DNA of 64,000 nt from HIMB114 sp008638005 (GCA_032681305.1 CP136340.1:806001-870000); one strand, 5' to 3'. Positions 40,771-50,761 are shown, counted from the stretch's first letter. The notes: generated from the letters alone by a model not told the origin. Translations and numbers: made by a program.

Positions 40771-41733
40771 GTGAAATTTATTAAATTTTTGGTTTTACTG
40801 TTTTTGTGTGCTCACAGTAATGCCAATCCTCTTTCTTTCAAACCTGTTCCTTTTATTCAAGTTGAAAGTGATCGGATTAAAATTGAAAATGTTTATGAAT
40901 TGGTTTCATCAAATAAGCAATTTGGAGGTATTTCAGGTTTAAAAATTAAAAAAAATATACCCCTTGAGTATATCAACTTACTTGGAATTAATTTTAAATT
41001 TTCACCTAAATTTTATTTATTAAGTGATCAGGGTTATATTTTTAAAACCCATATTGAATTTGATCAGAATCATCAAATTAAAGTTTTTAATCTTTTAAAA
41101 ACATACCCATTACTTTCAGCTCAAAATACCAGTTTAGTAAATGATAAATATGACGGTGATGCTGAAGCCATAGATATTAAGGGTCGCGAAGTATTTGTTG
41201 CTTTTGAGAGAAATCACAGAATTATCAAATATCAGCTTGATAACCAACTCAAACATATTGCTGAAAATAAATTAAAAGGTTTAGAATTTAATCAAGGTAT
41301 AGAATCCTTAAGGCTTGTTGACAGAAACTTATTATTTATAACTGAAAATTTACCGTCAAAAAAGGGTTACACGAAGGGCGCTTATTACAATGATGATCAG
41401 CTTATTTCATTTCACTATCAATTAAAGCCTCATTTTTATCCAACCGAACTGATAGTTATTAAAAATAAGGTTATTGTATTAGAGCGAAAATATATAAAGG
41501 GTCAAGGCAATGAATTAAGGCTTGTTTATTTCAATATTGATAAAATTAAACCTGATGCAATGATTGATACCAAAGAATTGATCCATCTCAAACCTCCTTT
41601 TCCTTTAGATAACTTTGAAGCAATGGATTATCTACAGATGGATAAGAATAATTATAAAATTTTTATTTTTTCAGATAATAATTTTAATCCAAAACAAAAA
41701 AATTTATTATTAGTTTTAAATTACATTGATTGA
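40771..41733 (+). CDS. Secreted esterase-like/phytase-like propeller protein
   Basis: A 320-residue protein with a signal peptide (residues 1-18, cut near SNAN). Marks of the esterase-like activity of phytase family: FGGISGLKI at the front, FYLLSDQG, DGDAEAIDI with the acidic pair, and LDNFEAMDYL with IFIFSDNNF near the end. These residues bind metal in phytase-like domains. Probable periplasmic phosphoesterase, with the DUF839-like gene just upstream. Start is GTG at 40771. Confidence 0.75.
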   Translation: MKFIKFLVLLFLCAHSNANPLSFKPVPFIQVESDRIKIENVYELVSSNKQFGGISGLKIKKNIPLEYINLLGINFKFSPKFYLLSDQGYIFKTHIEFDQNHQIKVFNLLKTYPLLSAQNTSLVNDKYDGDAEAIDIKGREVFVAFERNHRIIKYQLDNQLKHIAENKLKGLEFNQGIESLRLVDRNLLFITENLPSKKGYTKGAYYNDDQLISFHYQLKPHFYPTELIVIKNKVIVLERKYIKGQGNELRLVYFNIDKIKPDAMIDTKELIHLKPPFPLDNFEAMDYLQMDKNNYKIFIFSDNNFNPKQKNLLLVLNYID

Positions 41734-41768
41734 AAATATTATAAAAGTATAGTTCCAACATTTTAATC

Positions 41769-43058
41769 ATGACGAATATCAATCAAAAATTTTTTGTTTC
41801 ATTCTTAGTGTTTCATTTTATTTTATGGGTTCTCATTCCAACCTTCACTAATCAAAACTTGCCCCTTGATGTGATTGAAGCTTTAGCTTGGTCTACGGAT
41901 ATGGACTGGGGTTTTAATAAACATCCACCGATGAGCGCTTTGTTTCCTGGAATGTTATTTAAGATTTTTGGTAATCAAGACTGGGTTTACTACACGTTAA
42001 GCCAGGTCTTTGTCTTATTTAGTTTTTATGTCGTTTATGTGGTTTCAAATTTTTTCTTTGAAGACCAGAGAATTTCTATTACTGCCGTTTTATTGTTAGA
42101 GACCATTAATTTTTTTAATTTTGTAACTCCAGAATTTAACGTTAACATTTGCCAGTTTCCTTTCTGGGCGTTATCTGTCTATTTTGCTTACAGAGCTTTA
42201 GACCAAAATAAACTTGTTGATTTTGTATTCTTAGGCGTTGTTTTAGCCTTTGGTTTTTTATCTAAATATTTATTTATTTATCTGATCCTTGGGATCAAGC
42301 TTGCCTTTCTATCAAAGATCATTGAGGAAAAGAAATTTAATTTTTACTACTTGGTTCCTGGATTAGTATTTTTAATCCTTATTAGCCCGCACTTATATTG
42401 GTTAACTCAAAACGATTTTATCACTATCAAGTATGGTTTGAAACGAACAGGGGAAACGGCATCTTTTCTAGATCACATTAAACACCCAATGATTTTTACA
42501 CTTAAACAAATTGGAATTTTGATTCCGTTTTTTGTGTCAGTATTCCTCATTTTAAATTCAAAAAAACCTGTATTGAATTGGAGTGATAATCGCTTTAAGT
42601 TTTTGTTTTCAGTATCGATTGTTCCTATTTTACTTGTGATCTTAACGTCTATGATTATGGGTTCAAAAATTAGAACCATGTGGATGGTCCCTTTTTACAT
42701 GTATCTTGGGATGTTTGTTTTATATCTTTTTAAAAATGAAATTAACTTTGAAAAATCAAAACGATTTTTAACCTCTATCATCAGTTTCTTTTTATTTTAC
42801 ACGCTAGCTTATCTTGGCATTTCTTTAGGCAGCGATGAAAAACGAACTGATTTTGATGGAAAAAAATATGCACGTATTATTGAATTAAAATGGAAAATAC
42901 AAAACCCTGGAAAACTTATCAATGTTGTCAGCGGTAATGAATGGCTTGCTGGAAACATTTCTTATCATCTAAAAACTAATCCTAAGTGGGTTGGGTTTAA
43001 CAAAACATTTGAAGGTATGTGTTTTGATGATGGGGTTTGTGTAGGTTCTTCAAACTAA
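41769..43058 (+). CDS. Glycosyltransferase family 39-like membrane protein
   Basis: A 429-residue protein with around eight to nine helices and a long N-terminal periplasmic loop. The motif DMDWGFNKHPPMSALFP fits the DxD-like catalytic head of PMT/ArnT-family polyprenyl-phosphate-sugar transferases. The end, after the last helix, forms a small soluble domain with CFDDGVCVGSS. It likely adds a sugar to a lipid or protein in the periplasm. Confidence 0.82.
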   Translation: MTNINQKFFVSFLVFHFILWVLIPTFTNQNLPLDVIEALAWSTDMDWGFNKHPPMSALFPGMLFKIFGNQDWVYYTLSQVFVLFSFYVVYVVSNFFFEDQRISITAVLLLETINFFNFVTPEFNVNICQFPFWALSVYFAYRALDQNKLVDFVFLGVVLAFGFLSKYLFIYLILGIKLAFLSKIIEEKKFNFYYLVPGLVFLILISPHLYWLTQNDFITIKYGLKRTGETASFLDHIKHPMIFTLKQIGILIPFFVSVFLILNSKKPVLNWSDNRFKFLFSVSIVPILLVILTSMIMGSKIRTMWMVPFYMYLGMFVLYLFKNEINFEKSKRFLTSIISFFLFYTLAYLGISLGSDEKRTDFDGKKYARIIELKWKIQNPGKLINVVSGNEWLAGNISYHLKTNPKWVGFNKTFEGMCFDDGVCVGSSN

Positions 43059-43075
43059 TAAATAAAGGAGAAAAC

Positions 43076-43261
43076 ATGACGACAAATATTGGAACAATTG
43101 ATAGAGCAGCAAGAGTTATTCTTGGAGTGATCATTGTTACTTTAGCTGCTTTAGGAAAAATAAGTCCGTGGGGCTGGTTAGGAGTAATGCTCATTATCAC
43201 TGGTGCTATAAAATTTTGTCCTGCATACAGTTTGTTTGGATTTAAGACTTGTAAGAAATAG
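43076..43261 (+). CDS. DUF2892 small inner-membrane protein
   Basis: A 61-residue protein whose ATG at 43076 follows a strong AAAGGAG. The pattern NIGTIDRAARVILGV, then two helices with GWLGVMLIITGAIKFCPAYSLFG (read in two parts: 33-44 and 45-56) and end TCKK, is typical of DUF2892/YgaP-like proteins, in which the CPAYSLFG motif is conserved. Often linked to sulfurtransferase; here no rhodanese is adjacent. Confidence 0.85.
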   Translation: MTTNIGTIDRAARVILGVIIVTLAALGKISPWGWLGVMLIITGAIKFCPAYSLFGFKTCKK

Positions 43262-43298
43262 TTAACAAAACTTTTATACAATCATCTTTGATATTGAG

Positions 43299-43763
43299 AT
43301 GAAGTTAAAATTATATCCGCCGTTTGTGGTACTGCCGTTTATCGCGCTCATTATATTGAGCGCTTATTATCTGCTTCCACCCATTCAATTATTCTCATTC
43401 ACAACGATTATAGGCTCTTTCATCATTGTATTCGCATTAATCATTTTTATAAAAGCCTCACGAGCAATTAAAAAACATAAAACAACAATTTTTCCAGATG
43501 GCGTCCCAACTTTTTTAGTTCAAGAGGGCATATTTAAATTCTCAAGAAATCCTATCTATCTTGCTATGATGATTTTAATGATTGGCATATCTGTGGTTTG
43601 CCAAAATATTGCAGGATTAGTTTTACCAGTTATTTTTTATTCTTGGATTAGTAAACGATGGATCTTTGAAGAAGAACGTAATTTGAAAAAAGCATTTGGA
43701 AAAAAATATTTAGATTATTGTACTAAAGTTCCACGTTGGTTTTCATTGCCTTTTAAAAAATAA
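43299..43763 (+). CDS. Isoprenylcysteine carboxyl methyltransferase-like membrane protein
   Basis: A 154-residue protein with four to five helices. The motifs GIFKFSRNPIYLAMMILMIG and RWIFEEERNLKKAFGKKYLDYCTKVPRW (read as two parts) are those of the ICMT/PEMT-like family, which methylates membrane substrates with SAM. The substrate in bacteria is unknown. Confidence 0.88.
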   Translation: MKLKLYPPFVVLPFIALIILSAYYLLPPIQLFSFTTIIGSFIIVFALIIFIKASRAIKKHKTTIFPDGVPTFLVQEGIFKFSRNPIYLAMMILMIGISVVCQNIAGLVLPVIFYSWISKRWIFEEERNLKKAFGKKYLDYCTKVPRWFSLPFKK

Positions 43764-43804
43764 GAACCTTGAGTTTTTGTTAGACTGCGCATATCCTAAC
43801 CATC

Positions 43805-44182
43805 GTGCTTAGAGGTTTTTTTATTATTCTTTTATTTCAGTTAGCAGGAGAAGTGCTTCAAAAATTTTTCTCCCTTGTGATACCAGGACCGGTGATTGGA
43901 TTAATCTTGTTATTATTTTCATTAATTTATTTAAAAAAAATCAAATCAAAAAAAATATTAAATGTTAAAAAAGATATCATGAGCACGGGGAATGCCATTA
44001 CCAGTTATTTATCTTTATTATTTGTTCCAATCGGTGTGGGTGTAGTGATGCATATTTCTTATCTTGAACAAAACCTTTACCACGTTTTAGGTGTCATTGT
44101 TTTAGGAACCGTGTTGACCGTTGGCTTAACCGCTAAGTTAATGGAATTTTTAAATCAAATGCTTCAAAGAAAGAAAAAATGA
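43805..44182 (+). CDS. lrgA: LrgA/CidA-family holin-like protein
   Basis: A 125-residue protein with four helices: GPVIGLILLLFSL, TSYLSLLFVPIGVGVVMH and the IPGPVIG head are typical of CidA/LrgA. Start is GTG at 43805, preceded by no strong Shine-Dalgarno. Overlaps lrgB by ATGA. The pair influences murein hydrolase export or glycolate/organic-acid transport in the family. Confidence 0.88.
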   Translation: MLRGFFIILLFQLAGEVLQKFFSLVIPGPVIGLILLLFSLIYLKKIKSKKILNVKKDIMSTGNAITSYLSLLFVPIGVGVVMHISYLEQNLYHVLGVIVLGTVLTVGLTAKLMEFLNQMLQRKKK

Positions 44183-44901
44183 CAAACGTTGAAACGCTTT
44201 ATAGAATTTGGGTTTATCTTCAAACCGAACCTTTATTTTGGTTAACGATTACCATTGGAGCGTTTTTGGTTGGAGATTATTTGTATAAAAAATCAAACAT
44301 TAATCCTTTAGTTAATCCTGTTGCCATATCTATTTTGATTGTTTCAGGCATTTTATTAACTTTTGGAATTGAATATGAACGATATTTTAATGGTGCTCAG
44401 TTTATTCATTTTCTTTTAGGCCCTGCAACGGTTGCACTTGCTATTCCTATTTATAATCAAATCAAACTGATTCAAAAAGAAGCTTTAAGTATAACGATTA
44501 CCCTTATTACCGGATCCTTATTTGCTATTTTTATTACTTACTATTTGGCAAAAAGTTTTGGGTTAGATGAAAAATTAATTCTAAGTATGTTACCAAGATC
44601 CGTTACGGCTCCGATTGCCATGGGGATTAGTGAACTGATTAACGGGTTACCTTCACTGACCGCAATCATAACTATTGCTACAGGCATTATTGGAGCATCC
44701 TTATCGACTTTTGTTTTAGATTTTATGAGAGTGAAAGATATGACGGCGCGAGGTTTTGCAATTGGCCTAACCTCTCATGGAATTGGAACGGCAAGAGCCA
44801 TGTCGAGAAATAAAACCGCTGGAATATTTTCAGCTCTTGCTCTGGCCTTAAGTGGCGTTGCAGTCTCAATTATTATTCCAATTATTATTAAATTTTTCTA
44901 A
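44179..44901 (+). CDS. lrgB: LrgB family protein
   Basis: A 240-residue membrane protein with about seven helices and the motifs LLGPATVALAIPIY, LPRSVTAPIAMGISE and TSHGIGTARAMS, as in LrgB/CidB and the plant PLGG1 fusion. Probable partner of LrgA. In plants the homologue moves glycolate and glycerate, so with the glycerate-kinase gene earlier in this window an organic-acid role is possible, but that is inference. Confidence 0.9.
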   Translation: MTNVETLYRIWVYLQTEPLFWLTITIGAFLVGDYLYKKSNINPLVNPVAISILIVSGILLTFGIEYERYFNGAQFIHFLLGPATVALAIPIYNQIKLIQKEALSITITLITGSLFAIFITYYLAKSFGLDEKLILSMLPRSVTAPIAMGISELINGLPSLTAIITIATGIIGASLSTFVLDFMRVKDMTARGFAIGLTSHGIGTARAMSRNKTAGIFSALALALSGVAVSIIIPIIIKFF

Positions 44902-44948
44902 TAACTAAGCTAATTTTTTAGACAATCTGAAGTTGTTGTTAAAAAATC

Positions 44949-44988
44949 ATAACTCAAAAAAAGTTTTGAATTATTTAATTTTTTTTTT
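44949..44988 (+). terminator. Possible terminator after lrgB
   Basis: Stem of about 10 bp with one mismatch (44949-44959 with 44964-44974), AAAG loop, then TTAA and a run of nine or more T. AT-rich, so weak by sequence alone. Confidence 0.4.
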
Positions 44989-45034
44989 CAATTTATGTAT
45001 ACTTAGATTTTAAAATTTTAAAAAAAGGGGAACA

Positions 45035-46075
45035 ATGAACAAACTAGTAAAAACGATTGGTAGTTTATCAGTTCTAGCTATAATTTTATCTGCTTGCGGT
45101 GATGGCGGTGGAGCAAAAAAGACTAGCACTTTAGATACTACTAAAAGTCAAGGCTTTGTAAAATGTGGAGTTTCACAAGGTCTACCTGGATTTTCTAACG
45201 CGGATGCGTCAGGAGCTTGGACAGGAATCGATGTTGACGTATGTCGTGCAGTTGCAGCTGCAGTTTTAGGTGATGCAAGTAAAGTCAAGTACACACCTTT
45301 AAGTGCAAAAGAAAGATTTACTGCATTACAAGCGGGTGAGATCGATGTGTTATCAAGAAACACAACTTGGACATTAGAAAGAGATGCATCAATCGGATTA
45401 ACTTTCGTCGGTGTAAACTTTTACGATGGACAAGGTTTCATGGTTAGAAAAGCAACTGGGATTAAATCTGTAAATGATTTTCAATCAGGTGTGAAAGTGT
45501 GTACGAACACAGGAACGACAACTGAGCTTAACATGGCAGATTTTTTCAAGTCTAAAGGTGTTGAATATGAGCCAGTAGTATTTGAAAAAGCTGACGAAGT
45601 TGTACAAGCTTATGACTCAGGTCGTTGTGATACGTATACAACCGATAAATCAGGATTAGCAGCTCAAAGAACTAAAATGTCAAATCCTGACGAGCACGCT
45701 GTATTACCTGAAACCATTTCAAAAGAACCTTTAGGTCCTGTGGTAAGACAGGGGGATGCGAAGTGGGAAGACGTTGTTAGATGGTCATTAAACGTTTGGA
45801 TTGAAGCTGAAGAGTATGGCGTAAATTCAGGCAACATTGACTCTCTAAAAGATAGTCCTAACCCAGCTATTCAAAGAATAGTCGGTGCTGAAGGTACAAA
45901 AAACGGTGAAGCCTTAGGTTTAGATAATCAGTGGAGCTATAGAATTATCAAGCAAGTGGGTAACTATGGTGAAAGCTATAAGAGAAATATAGCGGATACT
46001 GGTATTTTACCTGACAGAGGTCCAAACAACTTATGGACTAAAGGCGGAATACTTTACGTACCACCAGTTAGATAA
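45035..46075 (+). CDS. aapJ: General L-amino acid ABC transporter, substrate-binding lipoprotein
   Basis: A 346-residue binding protein with a lipoprotein signal ending LSACGDGG (Cys at residue 21). Family III solute-binding fold: GIDVDVCRAVAAAVLGD, SAKERFTALQAGEIDVLSRNTTWT read in two parts, and the closing PNNLWTKGGI. It belongs to the AapJ/YhdW group that carries general L-amino acids. Good GGGGAA ribosome site at 45026-45031. A strong terminator follows, between it and the permease genes, so it should be made in excess. Confidence 0.93.
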   Translation: MNKLVKTIGSLSVLAIILSACGDGGGAKKTSTLDTTKSQGFVKCGVSQGLPGFSNADASGAWTGIDVDVCRAVAAAVLGDASKVKYTPLSAKERFTALQAGEIDVLSRNTTWTLERDASIGLTFVGVNFYDGQGFMVRKATGIKSVNDFQSGVKVCTNTGTTTELNMADFFKSKGVEYEPVVFEKADEVVQAYDSGRCDTYTTDKSGLAAQRTKMSNPDEHAVLPETISKEPLGPVVRQGDAKWEDVVRWSLNVWIEAEEYGVNSGNIDSLKDSPNPAIQRIVGAEGTKNGEALGLDNQWSYRIIKQVGNYGESYKRNIADTGILPDRGPNNLWTKGGILYVPPVR

Positions 46076-46084
46076 TAAACTTTT

Positions 46085-46118
46085 AAAAAAAGGGCTAGAT
46101 TTTCTAGCCCTTTTTTTT
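46085..46118 (+). terminator. Intra-operon terminator after aapJ
   Basis: GGGCTAGA (46092-46099) pairs with TCTAGCCC (46103-46110) around TTT; the stem extends with A-T pairs and ends in eight T. The permease ATG is 13 nt after the U-tract. Confidence 0.9.
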
Positions 46119-46130
46119 ATCTAATACCTT

Positions 46131-47327
46131 ATGTCATATATTCAAAATAAATTAGAACGCATAGATGAGTTTTTAAACAATCATCCAAAGTTTAAATTTA
46201 TTTTACCTCAAGCGTTGCTTGCGATTTTTGTCATTGCAGTCATTGGTTACTTTTCGTTTAATGCCAGTTCAAATTTATCAGCGCGAGGCATTAATACGGG
46301 ATTTGGTTTTTTAACCAACAAAGCTTCCTTTGATATTCAGTTTAGTATGATCGAGTTTGACTCGAGCATGACTTATGGCAGAGCGTATTTAGTTGGGCTT
46401 TTAAATACCATTTTAGTTTCTGTGATTGGAATTATTTTTGCAACTTTACTTGGGTTTATATTTGGAATTTTAAGATTATCCTCAAACCCGTTAGCTTCTG
46501 GGTTAGCCACAACTTATATTGAATTATTTAGAAACATCTCTTTATTATTACAAATCTTCTTTTGGTATTTCACAGTTCTTAGATTATTACCGGGTGCTGA
46601 AAACTCTATTGTTTTATTTGATTTTATTATTGCCAATATTAAGGGAATTTATTTACCCAAATTTATTTGGACCAATTTAAATTATTTGATCTATGGTTTT
46701 ATTTTTACTTTTATTAGTATTTACCTATTTAATCGTTACGCAAATAACTTAAGAGAAAATACAGGTAAAATTTTACCTCAGTTTACAATTTCACTTGCTA
46801 TTTTGATTATCCTTCCAATCTTAGTTTATTTTATTTTTGGAGTAGGCGTTGAGTTTTCTTATCCAAAACTTGAAATTAAAATGGGAATAGCAAATTATGT
46901 TGGAGGAACCTCTATTATTCCAGAACTGATTGCATTAGCCTTTGCGCTATCTCTTTATACCTCAACCTTTATTGCTGAGAATGTAAGAGCAGGTATTATG
47001 GGTATTGATAAAGGTCAAAAAGAAGCCGCAGCATCCATTGGTTTAACCAAGTCACAAGTTTTAAGATTAATTGTGATCCCTCAGGCTTTGAGAATTATTA
47101 TTCCACCAACAACGAACCAATATTTAAACTTAACAAAAAATTCTTCACTTGCAGCAGCGATTGCTTATCCTGATATTGTGCTGGTGTTTGCAGGAACGGC
47201 TTTAATGCAAACAGGAAGAGCCATTGAAATTGTAACGATTACCATGCTGACGTACTTAACGTTGAGTATCAGTATTTCGATGTTCATGAATTGGTATAAC
47301 AAAAAGGTTTCACTCACGGAGCGATAA
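46131..47327 (+). CDS. aapQ: General L-amino acid ABC transporter permease, subunit Q
   Basis: A 398-residue His/Glu/Gln/Arg-type permease. It carries one N-terminal helix, a large insert and then the typical EAA loop region EAAASIGLTKSQVLRLIVIPQAL and NQYLNLTKNSSLAAAIAYPD, read in parts. Long N-terminal part (about 100 residues before the first conserved pair) fits AapQ. It forms a heterodimer with AapM. 13 nt after the terminator U-tract. Confidence 0.91.
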   Translation: MSYIQNKLERIDEFLNNHPKFKFILPQALLAIFVIAVIGYFSFNASSNLSARGINTGFGFLTNKASFDIQFSMIEFDSSMTYGRAYLVGLLNTILVSVIGIIFATLLGFIFGILRLSSNPLASGLATTYIELFRNISLLLQIFFWYFTVLRLLPGAENSIVLFDFIIANIKGIYLPKFIWTNLNYLIYGFIFTFISIYLFNRYANNLRENTGKILPQFTISLAILIILPILVYFIFGVGVEFSYPKLEIKMGIANYVGGTSIIPELIALAFALSLYTSTFIAENVRAGIMGIDKGQKEAAASIGLTKSQVLRLIVIPQALRIIIPPTTNQYLNLTKNSSLAAAIAYPDIVLVFAGTALMQTGRAIEIVTITMLTYLTLSISISMFMNWYNKKVSLTER

Positions 47328-47328
47328 A

Positions 47329-48375
47329 ATGAATAACACTTTACAAATTATTAGAAAAAAATTCTTTTCATCTCCGCTTGATGCATTTTTAACCCTTTCC
47401 ATAAGTTATTTAATTTATCTAACTATCCCACCGTTAATTGATTGGATGTTTATTAAAGCAACATTTTTTGGTGATAGTAAACAAGATTGCGTTTCAGGCG
47501 GTGCCTGTTGGGTTTTTGTTAAAATGTGGATGAATAGATTTTTATACGGCATGTATCCTAATGAAGAGATTTGGAGAGTGAATCTTCCTTTTGCTTTTTT
47601 AGTAATCTCAATATTTGTTTACAGATTTTTAAATGTAAAATTGAAAAAATATTTATTTTTATTTTTAATCATTCCATTTCCTATCTTATCTTTAATGTTG
47701 TTTTCAGGTGGTTTTTTAGGATTAATGCCCGTTGATACTAGAGAGTGGGGAGGATTATTTTTAACTTTAGTCATTTCAATCTTTGCGATTATTTTCTGTT
47801 TTCCTCTTGGTGTTTTACTTGCCATGGGAAGACGTTCTAAACTTCCAGTCATTAGATATGTTTCCATTGGCTTTATTGAATTTTGGAGAGGGGTACCTTT
47901 AATCACCGTTTTATTTATGGCGGGTGTGATGTTCCCACTCTTACTTCCATCTGGAACCAACATGGATAAGTTAGTGAGAGTGATTATTGCGATTACTTTA
48001 TTTGAAGCCGCTTACATGGCGGAAGTGGTCCGAGGAGGTTTGCAAGCGGTAGGTCGAGGTCAGTATGATGCAGCCAGTGCAATGGGAATGGGGTATTGGA
48101 AAAGCCATACGTTAATTATTCTTCCTCAAGCTTTAAAATTAGTTATTCCTGGAATTGCAAATACCTTCATTGCATTATTTAAAGACACCCCACTTGTTTT
48201 TGTGGTTGGACTTTTAGAAATTTTAGGAATGGTCAATTTAGCCAAAACCAATCCTGCATGGCTTGGAATGGCAACGGAAGGTTATGTGTTTGTTGCAATC
48301 GTTTACTGGGTTTTCTGTTTTGCAATGAGCAGATATAGTTTAAGTATAGAAAGAAAATTAAAAACATCGAATTAA
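47329..48375 (+). CDS. aapM: General L-amino acid ABC transporter permease, subunit M
   Basis: A 348-residue permease with the cytoplasmic EAA-like loop YDAASAMGMGYWKSHTLI and the pattern IALFKDTPLVFVVGLLE. The region FIEFWRGVPLITVLFMAGVM is typical of AapM. One base separates it from aapQ, as expected for co-translated partners. Confidence 0.91.
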   Translation: MNNTLQIIRKKFFSSPLDAFLTLSISYLIYLTIPPLIDWMFIKATFFGDSKQDCVSGGACWVFVKMWMNRFLYGMYPNEEIWRVNLPFAFLVISIFVYRFLNVKLKKYLFLFLIIPFPILSLMLFSGGFLGLMPVDTREWGGLFLTLVISIFAIIFCFPLGVLLAMGRRSKLPVIRYVSIGFIEFWRGVPLITVLFMAGVMFPLLLPSGTNMDKLVRVIIAITLFEAAYMAEVVRGGLQAVGRGQYDAASAMGMGYWKSHTLIILPQALKLVIPGIANTFIALFKDTPLVFVVGLLEILGMVNLAKTNPAWLGMATEGYVFVAIVYWVFCFAMSRYSLSIERKLKTSN

Positions 48376-48378
48376 AAT

Positions 48379-49110
48379 ATGGAAAGCATTATTCAACTTA
48401 AAGGCGTCAATAAATGGTACGGGGATTTCCAAGTTCTCAAAGACATTAACTTTGAAGTCAGTGAAAAAGAAAAAGTGGTGATCTGCGGTCCATCAGGTTC
48501 AGGAAAATCAACGCTTATTCGTTGTATTAATAGATTAGAAGAGCACCAAAAAGGTGAGATTATTGTGGATGGAATGGTTTTAGATGAAAATACTAAAAAC
48601 ATCTCAGCGGTTAGAAGTGAAGTTGGGATGGTGTTCCAACAGTTTAATCTGTTTCCCCATTTATCGATTTTAGAAAATTGTACGATTTCTCAAATCTGGG
48701 TGAAAAAAAAAACTAAAAAAGAATCGGTGGCTTTAGCGATGGAATATTTAAATAAGGTTCAAATTGCAGATCAGGCTCACAAGTTTCCAGGTCAACTTTC
48801 AGGGGGACAACAACAACGTGCTGCCATTGCAAGAGCCCTATGTATTCAACCTAAAATTATGTTGTTTGATGAACCCACATCAGCCCTTGATCCCGAGATG
48901 ATTAAGGAAGTGTTAGATGTGATGATTGATCTTGCCAAAGGGGGAATGACCATGTGTGTGGTGACTCACGAGATGGGATTTGCTAAAGAAGTGGCAGACC
49001 GTGTGGTATTTATGGATGAGGGTAATATTATTGAAGACAGGAAAACAAAAGATTTCTTTGAAAATCCTGAGAGTGATCGTACCAAATTATTCCTCAGCCA
49101 AATCTTGTAA
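48379..49110 (+). CDS. aapP: General L-amino acid ABC transporter ATP-binding protein
   Basis: A 243-residue ATPase: Walker A GPSGSGKSTL (residues 36-45), Q-loop MVFQQFNLFPHL, signature LSGGQQQRAAIARAL, Walker B MLFDEPTSALDPE and H-loop VVTHEMGFAKEVADRV. It powers the AapQM permease. It ends the operon, with only AT-rich sequence before the next gene. Confidence 0.95.
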   Translation: MESIIQLKGVNKWYGDFQVLKDINFEVSEKEKVVICGPSGSGKSTLIRCINRLEEHQKGEIIVDGMVLDENTKNISAVRSEVGMVFQQFNLFPHLSILENCTISQIWVKKKTKKESVALAMEYLNKVQIADQAHKFPGQLSGGQQQRAAIARALCIQPKIMLFDEPTSALDPEMIKEVLDVMIDLAKGGMTMCVVTHEMGFAKEVADRVVFMDEGNIIEDRKTKDFFENPESDRTKLFLSQIL

Positions 49111-49156
49111 TAATTTTAGTTAAATAAATTCATTTAATCTGTAAAATTGAAATAAG

Positions 49157-50761
49157 ATGAGTGGAATTCTGAATTTTTTTAAAGTTGCTTTTGTGGATTT
49201 AGCTCGTCAGTTTCGTTTGAGTTATTTGCCACCCTTAATGATTTATGTAGCAGCAGGAGTTTCAGGCTTAACGGGAATTGTTGGAACTTTTTTTGTTAAA
49301 GATTATTTAAACCTATCCGCTGCTTTTTTAGCCAGCCTTGGTTTCTGGGCCGGGATTCCGTGGGTGCTTAAGATGCCACTTGGGCACTTAGTCGATTTAA
49401 TTTGGAGTAAAAAAAATTATCTAGTTTTTTTAGGAGCTGGACTCATTGGACTGAGTATTTCGATTATGTATGGGTTAATTGTTCATACCGAAACCATGGT
49501 TCAATTTTTATCGGTTGAAACCTGGTTTGTGGTTAGTGTTTTATTGTCTCCTGTGGGTTATGTGATTCAAGATGTCGTTGCGGATGCGATGACGGTAGAA
49601 GCGGTTCCTCAACATAATAATCAAGGAGAATCATTTTCACAAAGTGAAATTAAAGTCATGCATACCACCATGCAAACCCTTGGACGATTTGCGATTATTA
49701 CAGGAACCATTCTTGTAGCCTTTGCCAACATTATTATTTTTAGTAATTCGCAAGGATTAAGTGAAACCAAAAAAGTATCGCTTTATGGTTCTGTTTATCT
49801 TTGGGCTTTAATCATTCCGTTCATTTCAGTTTTAGGTGTCTTTTTATCTTTTTATTTAAAACAAAAACAACAAGCCTTATACAGACAGCTCAATAAAACC
49901 ATTCCACAAGAGGTAAATGAAACCAAAGTTAATTGGTGGATTTTAGGTGGATCTTTAGTCTTTGTGATTTTTACTTTAACCATTGGCTCTTTAAAAGTAC
50001 CACTTGCTCAAGAAATTGTCTTCATCGGTTCAATGAGCATTGTTGTTTTTTTAATGAGTAAACTTATAAACGAGCTACCTAAAAATTTAAGTTATGCCAT
50101 TGTTGGAACGGCAATTATTGTTTTTGTCTTTCGTGCCATGCCAGGTCCAGGACCAGGTCTTACTTGGTTTGAAATTGATGTTTTAAAATTTGATGAACAA
50201 TTTTTATCTGTTCTTTCACTCATTGCTTCTGCCTTAACGTTACTTGGAATTATTTTCTTTAGATCGTTTATGGCTAATAATTCCATTGCAAAAATTATTG
50301 TGGTTTTATCTGTTGCAGGAGCGGTTTTGTTTTTACCTAGTGTTGGAATGTATTACGGGCTTCATCAATGGACTTCTTCGGTAACGGGAGGTATTGTAGA
50401 TGCTAGATTTATTGCCATCTTTAATACTGCGTTAGAGTCTCCGCTTGGACAAGTGGCCATGATTCCCATGTTAGCTTGGATTGCAAAAAACGCACCTTCT
50501 CATCTTAAAGCAACCTTCTTTGCTGTGTTTGCATCTTTTACTAATCTTGCATTATCGGCCAATGCACTGGGTACAAAATATTTAAATCAAATCTTTACCA
50601 TCACCCGAGAAGTGAAAGATAAAATTACAGGTATCATTCAATCTACAGCTGATTATTCAGAGCTTGGAATATTGTTAATTGTCGTAACCCTTTTAACGCT
50701 TATCACACCCATTGTTACCGTGTGGTTCATTCAAAAATCTAAGTTTCGCACCAAAGAATAA
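49157..50761 (+). CDS. Folate-biopterin transporter (BT1/FBT)-like MFS protein
   Basis: A 534-residue membrane protein with about twelve helices. The pattern IPWVLKMPLGHLVDLI and VIQDVVADAMTVEAVPQ are those of the FBT family (BT1), which takes up folate or biopterin. The second half has APSHLKATFFAVFASFTNLALSAN, typical of related MFS. Substrate is inferred. It follows aapP by 46 nt in the same direction, but no overlap exists, so it may have its own promoter. Confidence 0.75.
   Translation: MSGILNFFKVAFVDLARQFRLSYLPPLMIYVAAGVSGLTGIVGTFFVKDYLNLSAAFLASLGFWAGIPWVLKMPLGHLVDLIWSKKNYLVFLGAGLIGLSISIMYGLIVHTETMVQFLSVETWFVVSVLLSPVGYVIQDVVADAMTVEAVPQHNNQGESFSQSEIKVMHTTMQTLGRFAIITGTILVAFANIIIFSNSQGLSETKKVSLYGSVYLWALIIPFISVLGVFLSFYLKQKQQALYRQLNKTIPQEVNETKVNWWILGGSLVFVIFTLTIGSLKVPLAQEIVFIGSMSIVVFLMSKLINELPKNLSYAIVGTAIIVFVFRAMPGPGPGLTWFEIDVLKFDEQFLSVLSLIASALTLLGIIFFRSFMANNSIAKIIVVLSVAGAVLFLPSVGMYYGLHQWTSSVTGGIVDARFIAIFNTALESPLGQVAMIPMLAWIAKNAPSHLKATFFAVFASFTNLALSANALGTKYLNQIFTITREVKDKITGIIQSTADYSELGILLIVVTLLTLITPIVTVWFIQKSKFRTKE

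Noticed and set aside
44902..45034. Riboswitch upstream of aapJ
   Set aside because: The gap is AT-rich with only a weak terminator-like hairpin; no conserved aptamer core was found.
47619..47963. Antisense frame of 114 codons over aapM
   Set aside because: Lies fully within a conserved permease gene; Lys/Pro-rich mirror translation with no family.
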